Source: Metellina segmentata (lineage: Eukaryota; Arthropoda; Arachnida; Araneae; Tetragnathidae). Taken from it: a stretch of 64,000 bases of DNA. The first letter of the stretch is position 1; each line of letters opens with the position of its first letter. The stretch is taken from NCBI GenBank assembly GCA_947359465.1, contig OX375883.1, positions 20,299,828 through 20,363,827 of the forward strand, read 5' to 3'. The position numbers and the translations under genes are program-made. This document shows, one piece after another, positions 1 to 10,735 of the stretch. Below the pieces are notes generated by a model. The model worked only from the letters and a program-made list of their open reading frames with translations. It ran no database searches and was not told the origin of the DNA.

Positions 1-19
1 TTCAATTACATTTTTATAA

Positions 20-1136
20 CTAAGTAAATATACCCTATAGTATGGCTGATATGTGAAATAATTGTGCCGTTAATGATAGAAGCATACAACTTCGGGCACA
101 TATACTACATATATGAAGATTTAATTTTGGATACGAGGCCATCTCAGATTTCGCCAATGGCGGCTTCGGAACATTTTTTATGCTCCTTTTAAATGTTATT
201 TGATGATTTTAAATGACAGCTATTAAAACAATGGCGAGTAATTGGTGTTTTGTGCATGTACTTAGCTATTTTTAATAATATATACCTTATTTTATGTATA
301 TATTCTATTTATAACAAAATGACGGACATTCAAAATGGCGGCCTCTGAGTTTATTTTATATGCTCCATTTTTATTGTCATTTGGTGATGTTAATACGCGT
401 ATTAAATGTGATTTTGCATGAATTGATGCTATAAACATGCGTGCATGTCATAATTAGATTTTCATGTAAATTATTATTTGCATAAATTAATATTTCCATA
501 TTAACTTTTTTCACAAGTGACACAATAAGAAGAAAAATAAGATAAAAATACGGATGTAGTGGATAAGCTGATTAATTCATTCAATACGGATACGTCTGGA
601 CAATTCAAAGAAACAGAGTGGAACAAGTGTTTTATCTGTCAAGAAGACAGGTCTGAAGTTCTTCTGTATCCAGCAGACAGTAAGTAAAGCAGTAAGCGTG
701 AAGAAAAGGGAACTGTTATAAGACAATTTCTGATTTACTTGTGGGGTTTAGTATTTCAGTGTGTTTATGAAGGATAATGAATCCGGAACGTCTCGATGCA
801 GAAGTGGTCGAGGCAACATTGGTACAACATAAAGCACAGTTTCACGAATCATGTAGATTGCAGTTCAATAAGACAAAACTTCAAAGAGCTCAGAAATGGA
901 AGATAGAACCTGCAAAAAATGCAAATAGTTCTACGAAATTCACCACCAGAATGCTTTGGTAAATAGTTCAGTGAATTCAAAAACAAATTTTTTGTGTGTG
1001 ACCAGCCTGCTCAAGCTGGAAGTTCATTATGTACTGCATCTACATTAGGCCTGGATGTGTTCCTCACTGTGCGCTTAAACTGGAGAACAGGCTTTCTCTT
1101 GCGAAACTGAGTGTCGGTGATCTTATTGCATTAAAT
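20..1136 (+). repeat. Left arm of a giant inverted repeat (foldback element)
   Basis: This stretch reappears in reverse complement at about 2229-3385 with scattered substitutions and small indels. Matching landmarks include the 'ggctgatatgtg' region near 40 and its partner near 3365, the 'cattcaaaatggcggcc' region near 327 and its partner near 3035, the 'tttatctgtcaagaagacag' segment near 630 and its partner near 2725, and 'aaactgagtgtcggtgat' near 1107 and its partner near 2255. Similarity fades at the 'attaaa' near 1135. The arm includes the N-terminal part of a decayed mobile-element ORF, so it is more than a simple terminal repeat. The outer boundary is uncertain because the window starts here. 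Confidence 0.85.
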
Positions 1137-2230
1137 GCCTTGTATTATGTTCGATGCCTCATATTATTATATAACAGAGCAAGAGACAAAAGAACATACA
1201 AGAAACTGAAATAGAACAAACTAACCATGGTATTGCATTTGCCAAACTTGTATCATACATCGAAGATGCTCGTAGTGACAATGAAATCGCACCCATATTT
1301 AAACTTGTTGATCTATGCAAACTGTACAACATGAGGATGACAACAAGGTAGTGATCTTTCAGGGCCCATACATTCCACAAAATTAAAAAACAGAGTATTT
1401 GCATATTATCCTGACATGAAGCACATAAGCAAGGTCAGGATGTGATGTTATTATTTAATAATGATGTTGGATTAGCTATGAAGAAAGCTTGTGAATATGA
1501 TGCAGATACTATAGTGACGCTATTCATTTTGCCAAAGCAGCAAATATAATTAGAAGAGACATTTTTAAAATCAAAAACCTCTACAATGGATTTGGAGAAA
1601 CCTGTCGGGAAGATTCCGTACCAGCATCTTGTTAGTTGTAAAACACAGTCAAGTTTTTTAACCCCAACCTATCTTTACTGTTGCACAGTTACTAATGTAT
1701 AACAGTTTGGTGAGACGTCGGAGTTTCATTCTGGAACAGTCTACAAGCACAATCGAGAACAAGAAACACATTTGCCTATATACTTAGGTATTTTAATTCA
1801 TAAAAAGAACTCACAAGCGTGAACTAGTTGAAGATCTTTACGAGCTCGGATTTAGCATATCTTAAGACCGAGTGCTAGACCTTTCATCAGAACTAGGAAA
1901 TGAAATATGTCATCTGTATCACTGGAAAATGCTGTCGTTCCTCTTCAGTTAAAAAGAGAGCTTTTCACAACTAGTACGGTTGATAATATTGACCACAATC
2001 CAAGTTCTACTACGGCTCATAATTCTTTCCATGGTACAGGAATATCTCTATTTCAACATCCAGATGGCAATTTTAGAGGAACCTATCGAAATAAAACTTC
2101 AAGTACTTTCGAAGAGAAAGCAACTAAACATCTTCCTGAAAGCTACACACGTGTTACCCCTGTGCCTGCTATTAGAACTGACTGTCCTTTGCCAACAGTA
2201 CAAGAAATCTTCGTTGACTACCAAGTTTAA
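600..2230 (+). pseudogene. Decayed mobile-element-type ORF, uncharacterised family
   Basis: Fragments of one protein are readable in order but in shifting frames. First comes a Cys pair (CFICQEDRSE) near 624. Then a stretch with HKAQFHESCRLQFNKTKLQR occupies 777-962. Next is LSLAKLSVGDLIALNALYY with LYNRARDK at about 1090-1200, then a segment reading roughly LVSYIEDARSDNEIAPIF around 1235-1300. Finally DNIDHNPSSTTAHNSFHGTG lies within 1907-2230. From memory, this order and these phrases recur in large uncharacterised proteins of arthropods and cnidarians that behave like mobile-element genes; I know no established function. Stops and frameshifts throughout show it is dead. The N-terminal part lies inside the left foldback arm and is therefore present again, inverted, at 2240-2830. 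The central and C-terminal parts lie in the unique spacer. Confidence 0.6.
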
Positions 2231-3385
2231 TGAATAACATCACCGGCACTCAGTTTTGCAAGCAAAGGCCGGTCCTTCAGTTTAAGGGCACAGTGAGGAA
2301 CACATACAGGCCGAATGTACAATAGATGCAGTACATAATGAACTTCCAACTTGAGCAGGCAGGTCACAAAAAAATTGCTTTTGAATTCACTGAACTATTT
2401 ACCACAACATTCTGGCGGGTGAATTTCGTTGAACTATTTGCATTATATGCAGGTTCTATTTTCCATTATGAGCTCTTCGAAGTTTTGTATTATGGAACTG
2501 CAATCTACATGATTCGTGAAACTGAGCTTTATGTTGTACCAATGTTGCCTCGACCACTTCCTGCATCATCGAGACCTTCCAGATTTATTGTCCTTGGTAA
2601 ACAACCTGGAATCCTAAACCACACAAGTAAATCAGAAATTGTCTTATAACCAGTTCCCTTTTCTTCATGCTTACTGCTATTTCTTACTGTCTGCTGGACA
2701 CCGAAGAACTTCAGACTTATCTTCTTGACAGATAAAACACTTGTTCTATTCTGTTTCTTTGAATTGTCCAGATGTATCAGTATTGAATGGATTAATCAGC
2801 TTATGAACTACATCCATATTTTTTTCTTCCTATCGTGTCACCTGTGAAAAAAGTTAATATGAAAATATTAATTAATATATAACTAATATGAAAATATTAA
2901 TTGATATAATTAATATGAAAATCAAATTACGACATGCACAAATGTTTATAGCATCAATTCATGCAAAATCTCATATAATACGCTATTAACATCACCAAAT
3001 GACAATAAAAAAGGAACACATAAAATATACTCAGAGGCCACCATTTTGAATGTCCGCTAATTTGTTATAAATAGAATATATACATAAAATAAGGTATATA
3101 TTATTAAAAATAGCTAAGTACATGCAAAAACACCAATTACTCGCCATTGTTTTAATAGCTGTCATTTAAAATCATCAAATAACATTTAAAAGGAGCATAA
3201 AAAATGTTCCGAAGCCGCCATTTTGAATGTTAGCCATTAATGCCATAGGCGAAATCTGAGATGACCTCATATCCAAAATTAAATCTTCATATGTGTAGTA
3301 TATGTGCCCCAAGTTGTATGCTTCTATCATTAAAGGCACAATTCTAACAATATTTTGCACGTATCAGCCGTACTACTAGGAAATT
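2229..3385 (-). repeat. Right arm of the giant inverted repeat
   Basis: Reverse-complement partner of 20-1136. The arms are separated by about 1.1 kb of unique sequence. A 107-residue open frame on the plus strand at 2326-2649 is only the antisense reading of the duplicated ORF start and is not a gene. The match ends close to 3385, where 'gtaaatttcc' still loosely pairs with the first bases of the left arm. Confidence 0.85.
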
Positions 3386-4820
3386 TACAGAACTCGTCAA
3401 ATGCTTTAAACTTTCTGCACTCATGGTGATTTCAGCAGTAATGGCTACACTAAGTACTGATCAGCTTTTTTTTGTTTTTTTAATGTTTGGCACTGGATAC
3501 TTGCAAATAATCTGAGGTGCCTGAACTAAGTAATCTGATGAGTGTCGAGTCGGGGAGTGTGCCAAACAGTAAAGTAAAAAACAAGTTGACATCTATTTGA
3601 AAGTTTTGACAATGTTTATGCAATTTTATAATATGTTACGGACAATAACACATTCATTCAAGTGCGGGAAGCATGGGAAAATATTGTCTTAGTAGTTAAT
3701 TAAAGTTATTTATACTGTCCATGATCATTAGGCCTACTTCTGAATGTCAAGACAGCCAAAAAAGCACCCACTAGTATGCCAAAACTACTTGTTACCCCTT
3801 TTATTGACGTGGCCAATGGCTTAGCTATAATGGTTTTTCAACTACTTTTTTTTTTAATTGATTCAAAATAACACAATTAATGTGATTAATAAATTTTTAA
3901 ATAAAAAATACAACTGAGCTATCTATTTGAAAGAATGAAAGTTTAAACACTGAACATCTTTGAATTTTCAAAATGCACCACGAAACGGTTACCTGTCACT
4001 TAATAGTGACCCATAACAAATATTTATCTAAATCTATATGGCTTATCAGGATGATGTAATTTACTTGAGAAAAACTATGCAGGGTGTCAACTTGTGTTTT
4101 AAAGCTAAACAAATGTTTTTTCCTTTAGCTTTTATTTTGAAAATTCATTTTTTAAATGTATTACCATGTAACAAACTATGATTATTAGCAAAATAAGTAC
4201 TGATTTACCATGACACAAATTCTGATCGTTTACTAAAATACAATAGATTTAAATTTTTAAAAAATCAATTAATGGATTTTTTTTTAATTATGCTTTTTTT
4301 ACACTTTGCTTTTACATTAGTTGGGTAGCAGACAAAATACAGCTATAACAGCCAAAGTAGCAACCCTTAAAGAGTTTATCCTTTAACGTATATATGGAAT
4401 TGAAATTTTTTTTTGTAGATAAGTCACAGCGTATAACGCAAGACCCCACCTGCCAGAGAGACACCTTTACTGTTGCCTACTAAGTATATACATTGGCGGA
4501 AAAATTTGCATATATGGAATTGAAAATAAAAAATGCACAAATAAGCAAAAAGGTGTAGGAAAATGAAGCTTGCCCTCATTCGGGTTCCTCCATTGTAAAA
4601 AATTGCTACTCATGTCATACAGGCTAACAAATTTTATCCAGGGAGCAAAAACCCAGCATCTAAAAATGCCTAGAAATATTATTTTCGTATCAACATTTAG
4701 GCTTGGCAATAACTATGAAAGCTTTTAGGCTTGGAGGTTGTATGGTACCCAGGTTAAGGAAAAGTACCAAGAACTTATATATTCAAAAATGAGTAAATAA
4801 TCTGCATCCTAAGAACATAG
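3386..4820. other. AT-rich sequence without recognised features
   Basis: Long runs of A and T, no coding potential I can defend on either strand, and no tRNA-like box pair. Short frames here have no recognisable motifs. It presumably lies in an intron of, or upstream of, the SR-rich gene whose known exons begin at 6151. Confidence 0.5.
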
Positions 4821-5092
4821 GGCTTCAGTAGTCCGTTTGTAAGAATGGATTTGGGTTGGTACAAAACTTGATCCATCCCAAGACTATCATGTACATGGGG
4901 GCTGGTGCTTGTTAAATTTGTTGCGCCCTCAAATGTCCTCATATTGTCATATTGATGTCACAATAAAGTTAGGAGAGATCAATACCAGCTTAGGTGTTGA
5001 CCTCGCCATCTAACCTTCATTCAAAGTTATTTCCGCAATTCTTTCCCGGATTTGAATTTCCGGGATTGATTGCAGACCATTACTCTGACTTT
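4821..5092 (+). mobile_element. Old SINE copy (B-type head)
   Basis: Diverged member of the dominant SINE of this window. Recognisable body pieces are 'gggggctggtgcttgttaaa', 'ctcaaatgtcctca', 'taggtgttgacctcgccatc' and the terminal block 'ttgattgcagaccattactc'. The tRNA-like head is degraded: the B-box-like part reads 'ggtacaaaacttgatcc' rather than 'gagttcgaaactcgatcc'. No target-site duplication could be read, as expected for an old copy. Confidence 0.65.
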
Positions 5093-5262
5093 TCACACCT
5101 GTTGAAAATGTTCTAACTTCTTGTTGGAACTGCACTATATATTGCACTCCTTATGTCATCTTACAAATACATTTTAAATCTGTTCTATGCTTAAACATTG
5201 CAATTCTAAATTACTGTCAAGCTTCGCAATGATACACTTTTTTTTTCAACAAGTGCTCTTAA

Positions 5263-6085
5263 TCTCTACTATTATAAAAGGAAGTTTCTTTCTTGGCCGC
5301 TAAGTCCTGACAAATCTATGGCACTTACAGTAATGAGATTTGGCACACATGTGGTCCAAATCATTTGCAATTTTAGGGTTGAGGCAAATTTTGAAATTCA
5401 ATCTAAAATACTTTTAAAATAATTTAATAGTATTTTCTTCGCCTTTCAATTGTTTTTGCGGAATGAAGAAACATAAAAATTTAGACTTTTCATCTTCACG
5501 TCAGCCTTTGGCACCATCCCAAGTTTTTTTCATCCTCCCGTCTAGAATGGGAGAGAACACATTTGAATGACCTTCGTTTGTTTCGAGATTCATTCATTTT
5601 GATTTCCTGCAAAACAGATTCCAGTGAAGCAAAATATATTACTAAAGTTATTACTGGTGTTCTTTAGTGCTTTTTTCTAACTCGGCGATCGTTAAAGGTG
5701 GAAACAAAATTTTAATGGATTTGAAGTCTGCGGAAAATTTTACACCAGCTACATACCTTATACATTTGATTTTTTTTTTTTTAATCTTTTATATTTCTGC
5801 AAGAGTTTGTGACAATGCTTGAACTTTCGCTTTCCAAAAAAAAACAGATTGCATTTTCTGCCCTTCACGTTAAAATAAAAATAAAAACAGATTACATTTC
5901 CTGCCCTATACAATTTCAGTGAAGAAGAGCAAACAAATAAAAAAGATTTTGACTGGGATTGATCAGTTTTTTTTCCGTAAAATCGGAATTGTTAAAAATA
6001 GATTAAAAATTTCAACGGATTTGAAATTTGCGAAAAATTTTACACCAGATTACTATTTTACATCACTGCAACTTTCTAATATTTT
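5263..6085 (+). repeat. Dispersed repeat with a Helitron-like 5' end and internal duplication
   Basis: The segment opens with 'tctctactattataaaagg', followed by text ending in 'gagatttggcacacatg'. That style of start is common in arthropod Helitron-type repeats, where the insertion falls between A and T. Internally two related blocks lie near 5690-5755 and 5985-6050, sharing 'ggatttgaa', 'gcg(g)aaaattttacaccag' and nearby text. A related block occurs reversed at about 11440-11505 and again near 11650-11705. No Rep/helicase ORF and no convincing 3' hairpin were found, so the Helitron label is tentative; the repetition itself is seen directly. Confidence 0.4.
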
Positions 6086-6150
6086 CGTGTGCAATATTTC
6101 TACATTTTCAGATTTGTCTGCTTGACTAACGTTTCTGTTTTCGATTTCAG

Positions 6151-7411
6151 TCCTGAAGCATCTCCGCCACCCAAAGCGAAAGCGTCCAGAGGCTGGTCGT
6201 CCGGTTCCCCCTTGCGGAGCACCGTTGTTGTCACGTCAAACTTCTCGAAAGACACAGAGGATAAATCATACAATTACCGTAAGGCGGGCAGGAGGAACCA
6301 GCGAGACAATTCACCAGAGAGAAGGACAGGCGACCGCTTTGCAGATCGAGAATCCAGGCACACCAAATACCCAGACAGGAGGCAGAATTCAGACTCCCGC
6401 GGTCCCCATCCGAACAGGAGAGAAGCCGGTGGCAGTCCGCAGAAACCCTCGAAGCGGACCTCGGAACAGGAATTGTTCCGAATCCGCAAGGACCCCAAAA
6501 ACGACTCCACCGACGAAGAGAAGGACAGGGAAGTGGGAAACGTGAAGAGTAGATTGGGGTACAGAGAGAAGGACAAACAGAGCAGGAGCGATAAGAGTTT
6601 CGCGATCACGCACGATTTGTTCCATTATCGGAAGGGCCTCCGGAACAGCTCCGAGGACTCAAGCGAAAAAGAGGAAAAGGTGGAAGTAGCAAAGGCCAAG
6701 GGACCGGATCGAAGTTCGAAGGTTTTCTCCTCTTTGACCAATGACCTCTTCAAATACCGCAAGGACGCACGCGACGATTTAGAGAGTAGCGACTCCGAGG
6801 ACCAAAATGATGGAACGGACATAAAAATCGGCCAGCAACAGAATCCTGTCGCTGCAGAACCTGTGAAAGACGGTGTAGCTCTTGAAAACTCGCGAGATTC
6901 GACGGCGCCGAAATCAGCTGCCGTGTCATCGGTGGATGTGGCGAAAGTCTTGATTCCCTTAATAAATGACGACACTACGAACGGAATCTCGCCTCGAGCC
7001 GAGGACGATGCGATATCCACAGAGACGGAGCGAGTGGAAATGCACGACCCTGAAAAGGATAATGCGGACAGTAATGCTGATACCTCTGCTCTCGTTGAAG
7101 AAGCCACTGTGGAACCCGATTCCCTCAAGGAGTCCGTTCCAGCTCCCCTCACCAAAGAGAAGAGAAGATGGGACATGCAAGAGAGCGATACGGTGAAGTC
7201 TAGGAAAACTGTAGACCTACAGAACTTTGAAAGTGTCCCCAATTTTGACTGCAGACTTCCCGACGTCATTCCTTTGCCAGAAGAGACCCAGTCGACGGCT
7301 GGAATCTGCCTTCCTGTCGAAGAAAAAGCTCCGGAGTTGTCGCTCGGGAAAAGCGGTTTACACCCTTCTGAAGATGCTCTCGAACCCAGAAGCAAAAGCC
7401 TTGATTCTGAT
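6151..7411 (+). CDS. SR-rich nuclear protein, internal exon 1 of 3 visible
   Basis: The exon starts after a pyrimidine-rich acceptor ('tttcgatttcag') and ends at a good donor (GAT|gtaaga), giving about 420 residues. The protein is hydrophilic, rich in Arg, Ser, Lys, Asp and Glu, with no membrane segment, as in SR-related splicing or transcription scaffolds of the nucleus. A short motif occurs three times: ELFRIRKD (near 6466), DLFHYRKG (near 6613) and DLFKYRKD (near 6745), each followed by a Ser/Asp/Glu stretch. A basic KEKRRWDMQ lies near 7155. The donor is in phase 0. The acceptor needs two bases from an upstream exon that I could not find in the first 6 kb, so the 5' part of the gene lies to the left, perhaps outside the window. 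I do not recognise the exact family; RNA processing is inferred from composition alone. Confidence 0.75.
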
Positions 7412-7451
7412 GTAAGATACCTTTGTTTACCTGTAGATCTGCAGTTTAAAA

Positions 7452-7640
7452 GCACCGACCAACCGATCTAGTGGTTAAGGTGTTGGCCTCTGGATTGGAA
7501 GGTTCCTGGTTCGAATCCGGGGTCAGGGCATGGATGTAATTGTGCTGTCCTTAGTTAGGGGTGATGATGGTCTCTTCCGGCCTTGTAGTAGCCTATGTTT
7601 TGCAATCAAGTGCCCGCCATGATTTAAAAAAAAAATTTAA
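7452..7640 (+). mobile_element. Short tRNA-derived SINE with A-rich tail
   Basis: The head 'accgaccaaccgatctagtg', then 'gtggttaagg' (A-box position) and 'ggttcgaatccggg' (perfect B-box), matches the head of the main A-type SINEs of this window. The body is different: after 'gggcatggatgta' it continues with 'gtgctgtccttagttagggg' and ends in an A-run at about 7625-7640. It is therefore a second SINE family sharing the same tRNA head. The tRNA fold is too degraded for a working tRNA. Confidence 0.8.
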
Positions 7641-7644
7641 GTGG

Positions 7645-7886
7645 AACATTAATGGCCTTATTCACAAGTCTCGGGTTAATACGTGGGTCAGGGTCAAACT
7701 ATAGATTAGCCGATTCACGAACCATGAAATAGGTGATCCACCAATAGAAATGATAAGCTCACTGTGATTGTCTAATACTCTCCTCCCTTGACCATGTGAT
7801 GTTTATCTTTCTTTGGGTGCTCAAATGTAAAACATTTGTCACTGGGTAAGCAGTATAGTAGATTCCAAATTTTGTTTTTAAAAATG
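7645..7886 (+). repeat. Partial copy of the 'ttcacaagtc' MITE
   Basis: The start 'ggccttattcacaagtctcg', followed by a 'cactgtgattg..ta' stretch and 'catgtgat', matches the left end of the element at 15225-16195 ('gttcacaagtctcgagtt', 'cgctgtgattggct', 'cacgtgat'). Only the first 200 or so bases are present, up to the hAT element at 7895. Confidence 0.55.
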
Positions 7887-8593
7887 CTTTAGTGTAGGGG
7901 TGCACAACCTTTTTGGGAGAAGGGCCACTCGCACTGTTGATTGAGACATGGGGGGCCGCAAATGAAGTTACAGCACAGACACAATGAAAGTGCTACTACC
8001 CAATTATGTACAGCTGTTATTACACTTAATATGTATAGTAAACAAATAATAACTTATTTTTTTAAGATTAAACTTACAGTTGTTTTCTCAAAAAATCTAG
8101 GAGCTTGTTACAGAGCTAAATGAATGATATTGTGAATAGTTTAAAAAAGAAGTTAACAAACATTTACAATGATCAATCATTTTGAATGTGACTCAAGAAC
8201 GTCATATGTACTTCAGCAAATTATTTTAGGCTATAAATTTAATAACAGTAATAGTACAATGAGCAATAAAGATGAGTATCAGAAATTTTAATGATATCAG
8301 TAAAATTGGAAATAAAAATGTCAGCATCAAATATATTTAATATTAAAATTTCTAAAGGATAAACAATAATTATGTTACAGCTTGCTAATGGGATGGCTGA
8401 TATTGAGTTTGTCTAACTAATTTAAGTATGTTAGGTTCAATACTGCTAGTAGAAACTCTTAAGAGACTCTCTAATGTTTGTCTGTCAGTTTGCTTCTTAG
8501 CTTAAATCCTCTTGGAAGTTTTTAGTCAAAATTAGTTTGCGGGCCGCATATTGATGATTTGTGGGCCACTGGTTGTGCACCTCTACTTTAGTG
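7887..8593. mobile_element. Non-autonomous hAT-type transposon with 8-bp TSD
   Basis: The element proper is 7895-8585 (691 bp). Its ends are 'taggggtgcacaacc' and the reverse complement 'tagaggtgcacaacc', differing at one position. Subterminal 'gggccgca' and 'gcgggccgca' motifs are typical of hAT elements of this style. The flanks carry a perfect 8-bp direct duplication, 'ctttagtg', at 7887-7894 and 8586-8593. The interior is AT-rich and holds no transposase. The clean duplication suggests insertion by cut-and-paste and little later disturbance. Confidence 0.85.
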
Positions 8594-9488
8594 TCAAATG
8601 CTTTTTTATTTGGGTTTGGAACCTGAAAATAGTGTTTCTTGATAAGTTATTTAGTTCAAATTACATTTTTGCGGAAATTAAGTCAAAGCTAGAGATTCAA
8701 TCCCTCATGCATGAGAATCTTCCGCGGATTTCTGCTTTTTGTGAGTTATTATTATTATTTTTTTTTATGTTTTTCCCACTTTCCAGTAATTTTCCAGGGT
8801 TTTGTAATGTGATTTTGACCATTTTTAAGAGTGACATCATTACAGTTTCTAGCCAATGAGAATATATTTCAAGCTTTGCATAACTGGATGTCCTAGTAAC
8901 ATTGTTATATTCTAAGGGGCTCCGCCCCCTCTTTGCCAACTCCCAGGGATGGCTACACAATCCCATTTGTTTTTCTTCGCAAAGTCAATCTCCTGCGACA
9001 GCTGTACCTCCGCCCCTGGTCGCCTCCGTTCATTGACGTCACACCAAGTTTCATCAAAGCGTTGCTTTCATAAAGGCTGGTTGACATTGGATCTGCATGA
9101 GGAACAATTTGTACACTAACACAAAATTATACTTTTTCATTGCACAAATAAAAAAAATAGAGTTTTTTTTTTTTTAATTAATATTTTCACATTTTTCATT
9201 TTATTTGACAACTTTTTGCATATTCTTTGTTTTAGGTCGTTATAAAAAATTTCCGGTCCTTGAAAAAATAAATTTTTGGTTTTGAATTTTTCGCGGACAA
9301 AGGTGTGGGAACCATGGATAGAAATATTTTTTTCCAACACCACCTGGCACTTAGTTTTAAAATAGTTGTACGGAAAAATCACTTTTTGTCAGCAGATGAG
9401 TTTCCAAGTTGATGATATTAAAATAAAAACTTCAATTAAAAAAATTGTATTTTAAACCCTGGAAAATTGGAATTTAGTTCCTTCAGCT
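8594..9488. other. Intronic sequence with minor repeats
   Basis: Mostly AT-rich. A GC-richer island at 8915-9060 holds a 'ggggctccgcccc' palindrome and a 'tgacgtcac' palindrome. At 9185-9320 there is a diverged copy of the 'ggtccttgaaaa ... ggtgtgggaaccatg' repeat that also frames 10736-12240. No gene is supported. Confidence 0.45.
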
Positions 9489-9612
9489 GTCATCTGACCA
9501 TGGTTCAAAAGTACATGGTGTTGTCCTCGTTTCATTCCCTTAGGGATTGATCGCACACTGTTACCAATAGACTACTGCGTTGCACCAGTGTGACGTTAAT
9601 TACCTACCTACC
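9489..9612 (+). mobile_element. SINE fragment (3' part)
   Basis: Contains only the 3' body: 'catctgaccatggttcaaaa', 'ggtgttgtcctcg', 'agggattgatcgcacactg' and the terminal 'tgtgacgttaattacctacc'. It abuts another SINE copy in the same orientation. Confidence 0.7.
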
Positions 9613-9627
9613 GGTTGGAACATTAAT

Positions 9628-9916
9628 AGCTGTGGTAGAGAGTAACAGATTTGCAACTGGAGGGTTGTGTATTCGAAACTCGATCCAATCGAAGACTCGT
9701 TTGCTGGGCCGGTGCACTTTAAATCTTGTGACCTCAAATTTCCTTGTTGGCATGAAGTGGAAGTTTGGAGGGTGGGGTGCCAGCTCAGGTGTTGACCTCG
9801 TCATGTGACCGTGGTTCAAAATGATGAGGTGTCCTTTGATCTTTCCTTTGGGGATGGATGGCCACTAGTCCATTGTGTTGCTCCAGTGCAACATTGATTA
9901 AGCTACCTATCTACCC
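9628..9916 (+). mobile_element. SINE, B-type head
   Basis: The head has 'gtggtagagagtaacagatt' and 'attcgaaactcgatcc' (B-box-like). The shared body follows: 'gccggtgcactttaaatctt', 'tggaagtttggagggtgggg', 'gccagctcaggtgttgacct', 'ttgtgttgctccagtgcaac'. It ends in 'gctacctatctaccc'. Frames of about 70 residues on both strands here are SINE artefacts. Confidence 0.8.
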
Positions 9917-10662
9917 AGTAACTTACACAACTGCGGAGTTGTGTTATGTGGTACTTCATATGGATATCTGTTGTGATTTATGTTTAGAAGTATAAAACGG
10001 TGGTGACAACATCCACTGGTCTCAGATGCAGCTTCTGTTCTGCTATAATTTTTTTGTCTGTATTAACAAGTGGCTGTGTTCAATGACGGCAGTTTAAATT
10101 TCATGCTTTTATAGTTTTAGGTCTACCTTTGGCAAATCTGTAGTTAATGTTGATGATCTCCAGAAATAATTTGTCTTACTTTTCCATGAATACAGAATAT
10201 TACATTACCCTCATCCTGTTTTTGCCATCCCACTGTCTCATTTTTATCACCTCCAAGTGTTTTCGACGAGATACCCTGTCCATCAAATTTGTTAATTTTG
10301 CATCTTATGACATACATTGTCATAAAGGTATGGGCAACTTTTTATAATGATTACAAGGTCAGGACCTGGTCAGTTTTCTTCTGACAAGATGTCTCGTCCA
10401 TCAAGATCTGGTCAGTTTTTCTAATGACGAGCTTCTTCGTCGAAAGAGCTTTCCATGAGTGTTGGGAAAATGTAGTCAGCCTGATTAATATTTAATATGT
10501 TTTGCTTCAGATCTAGGCAAACTTGCTTAGTTTTAAACATATTATTCCATCTTGGCAATGTTTTTAAGTAAGACATATTTGCTAAATACTAGCCTATGAT
10601 GCTTTCTTCAATTTGAATATGTTAATCATTCTTTGTGTTCTTACCTGTTTATTCTTTTTTAG
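9917..10662. other. Intronic sequence, nothing recognised
   Basis: AT-rich, with two loosely similar blocks around 'caaggtcaggacctggtcag' and 'catcaagatctggtcagttt' (10355-10425). No coding or RNA signature. Confidence 0.4.
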
Positions 10663-10703
10663 GATGAAAGTCAATCACTTAAAAAGACAGTTAAATCTGC
10701 CAG
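10663..10703 (+). CDS. SR-rich nuclear protein, 41-nt micro-exon
   Basis: Flanked by 'tattcttttttag' and 'gtatgt', both good splice signals. Translated in the phase dictated by the previous exon it gives DESQSLKKTVKSA plus two bases (AG). Those two bases are completed by the first base of the exon at 14123 to an Arg codon. This exact phase fit on both sides, in a 41-base exon with no stop, is the main evidence that the exon is real. It adds a short acidic-then-basic link between the acidic central part and the RS-rich tail. Confidence 0.75.
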
Positions 10704-10735
10704 GTATGTACCTTTAAATTGATAACTACTTCAGG

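Larger units (their letters stand above)
7412..10662 (+). other. Intron of the SR-rich gene, filled with repeats
   Basis: Bounded by gtaaga at 7412 and 'tattcttttttag' ending at 10662. It contains a tRNA-headed SINE just 40 bases inside the donor, a partial MITE end, a hAT-type element with its duplication, and further SINE copies. The reading frame of the preceding exon happens to stay open to 7471, so intron retention would add about 20 residues and then stop. Confidence 0.7.

Noticed and set aside
6225..7455. Several long frames on both strands overlapping the first SR exon
   Set aside because: They are shadows in other frames of the Arg/Ser/Glu-rich exon; splice phase and composition support only the plus-strand frame used.
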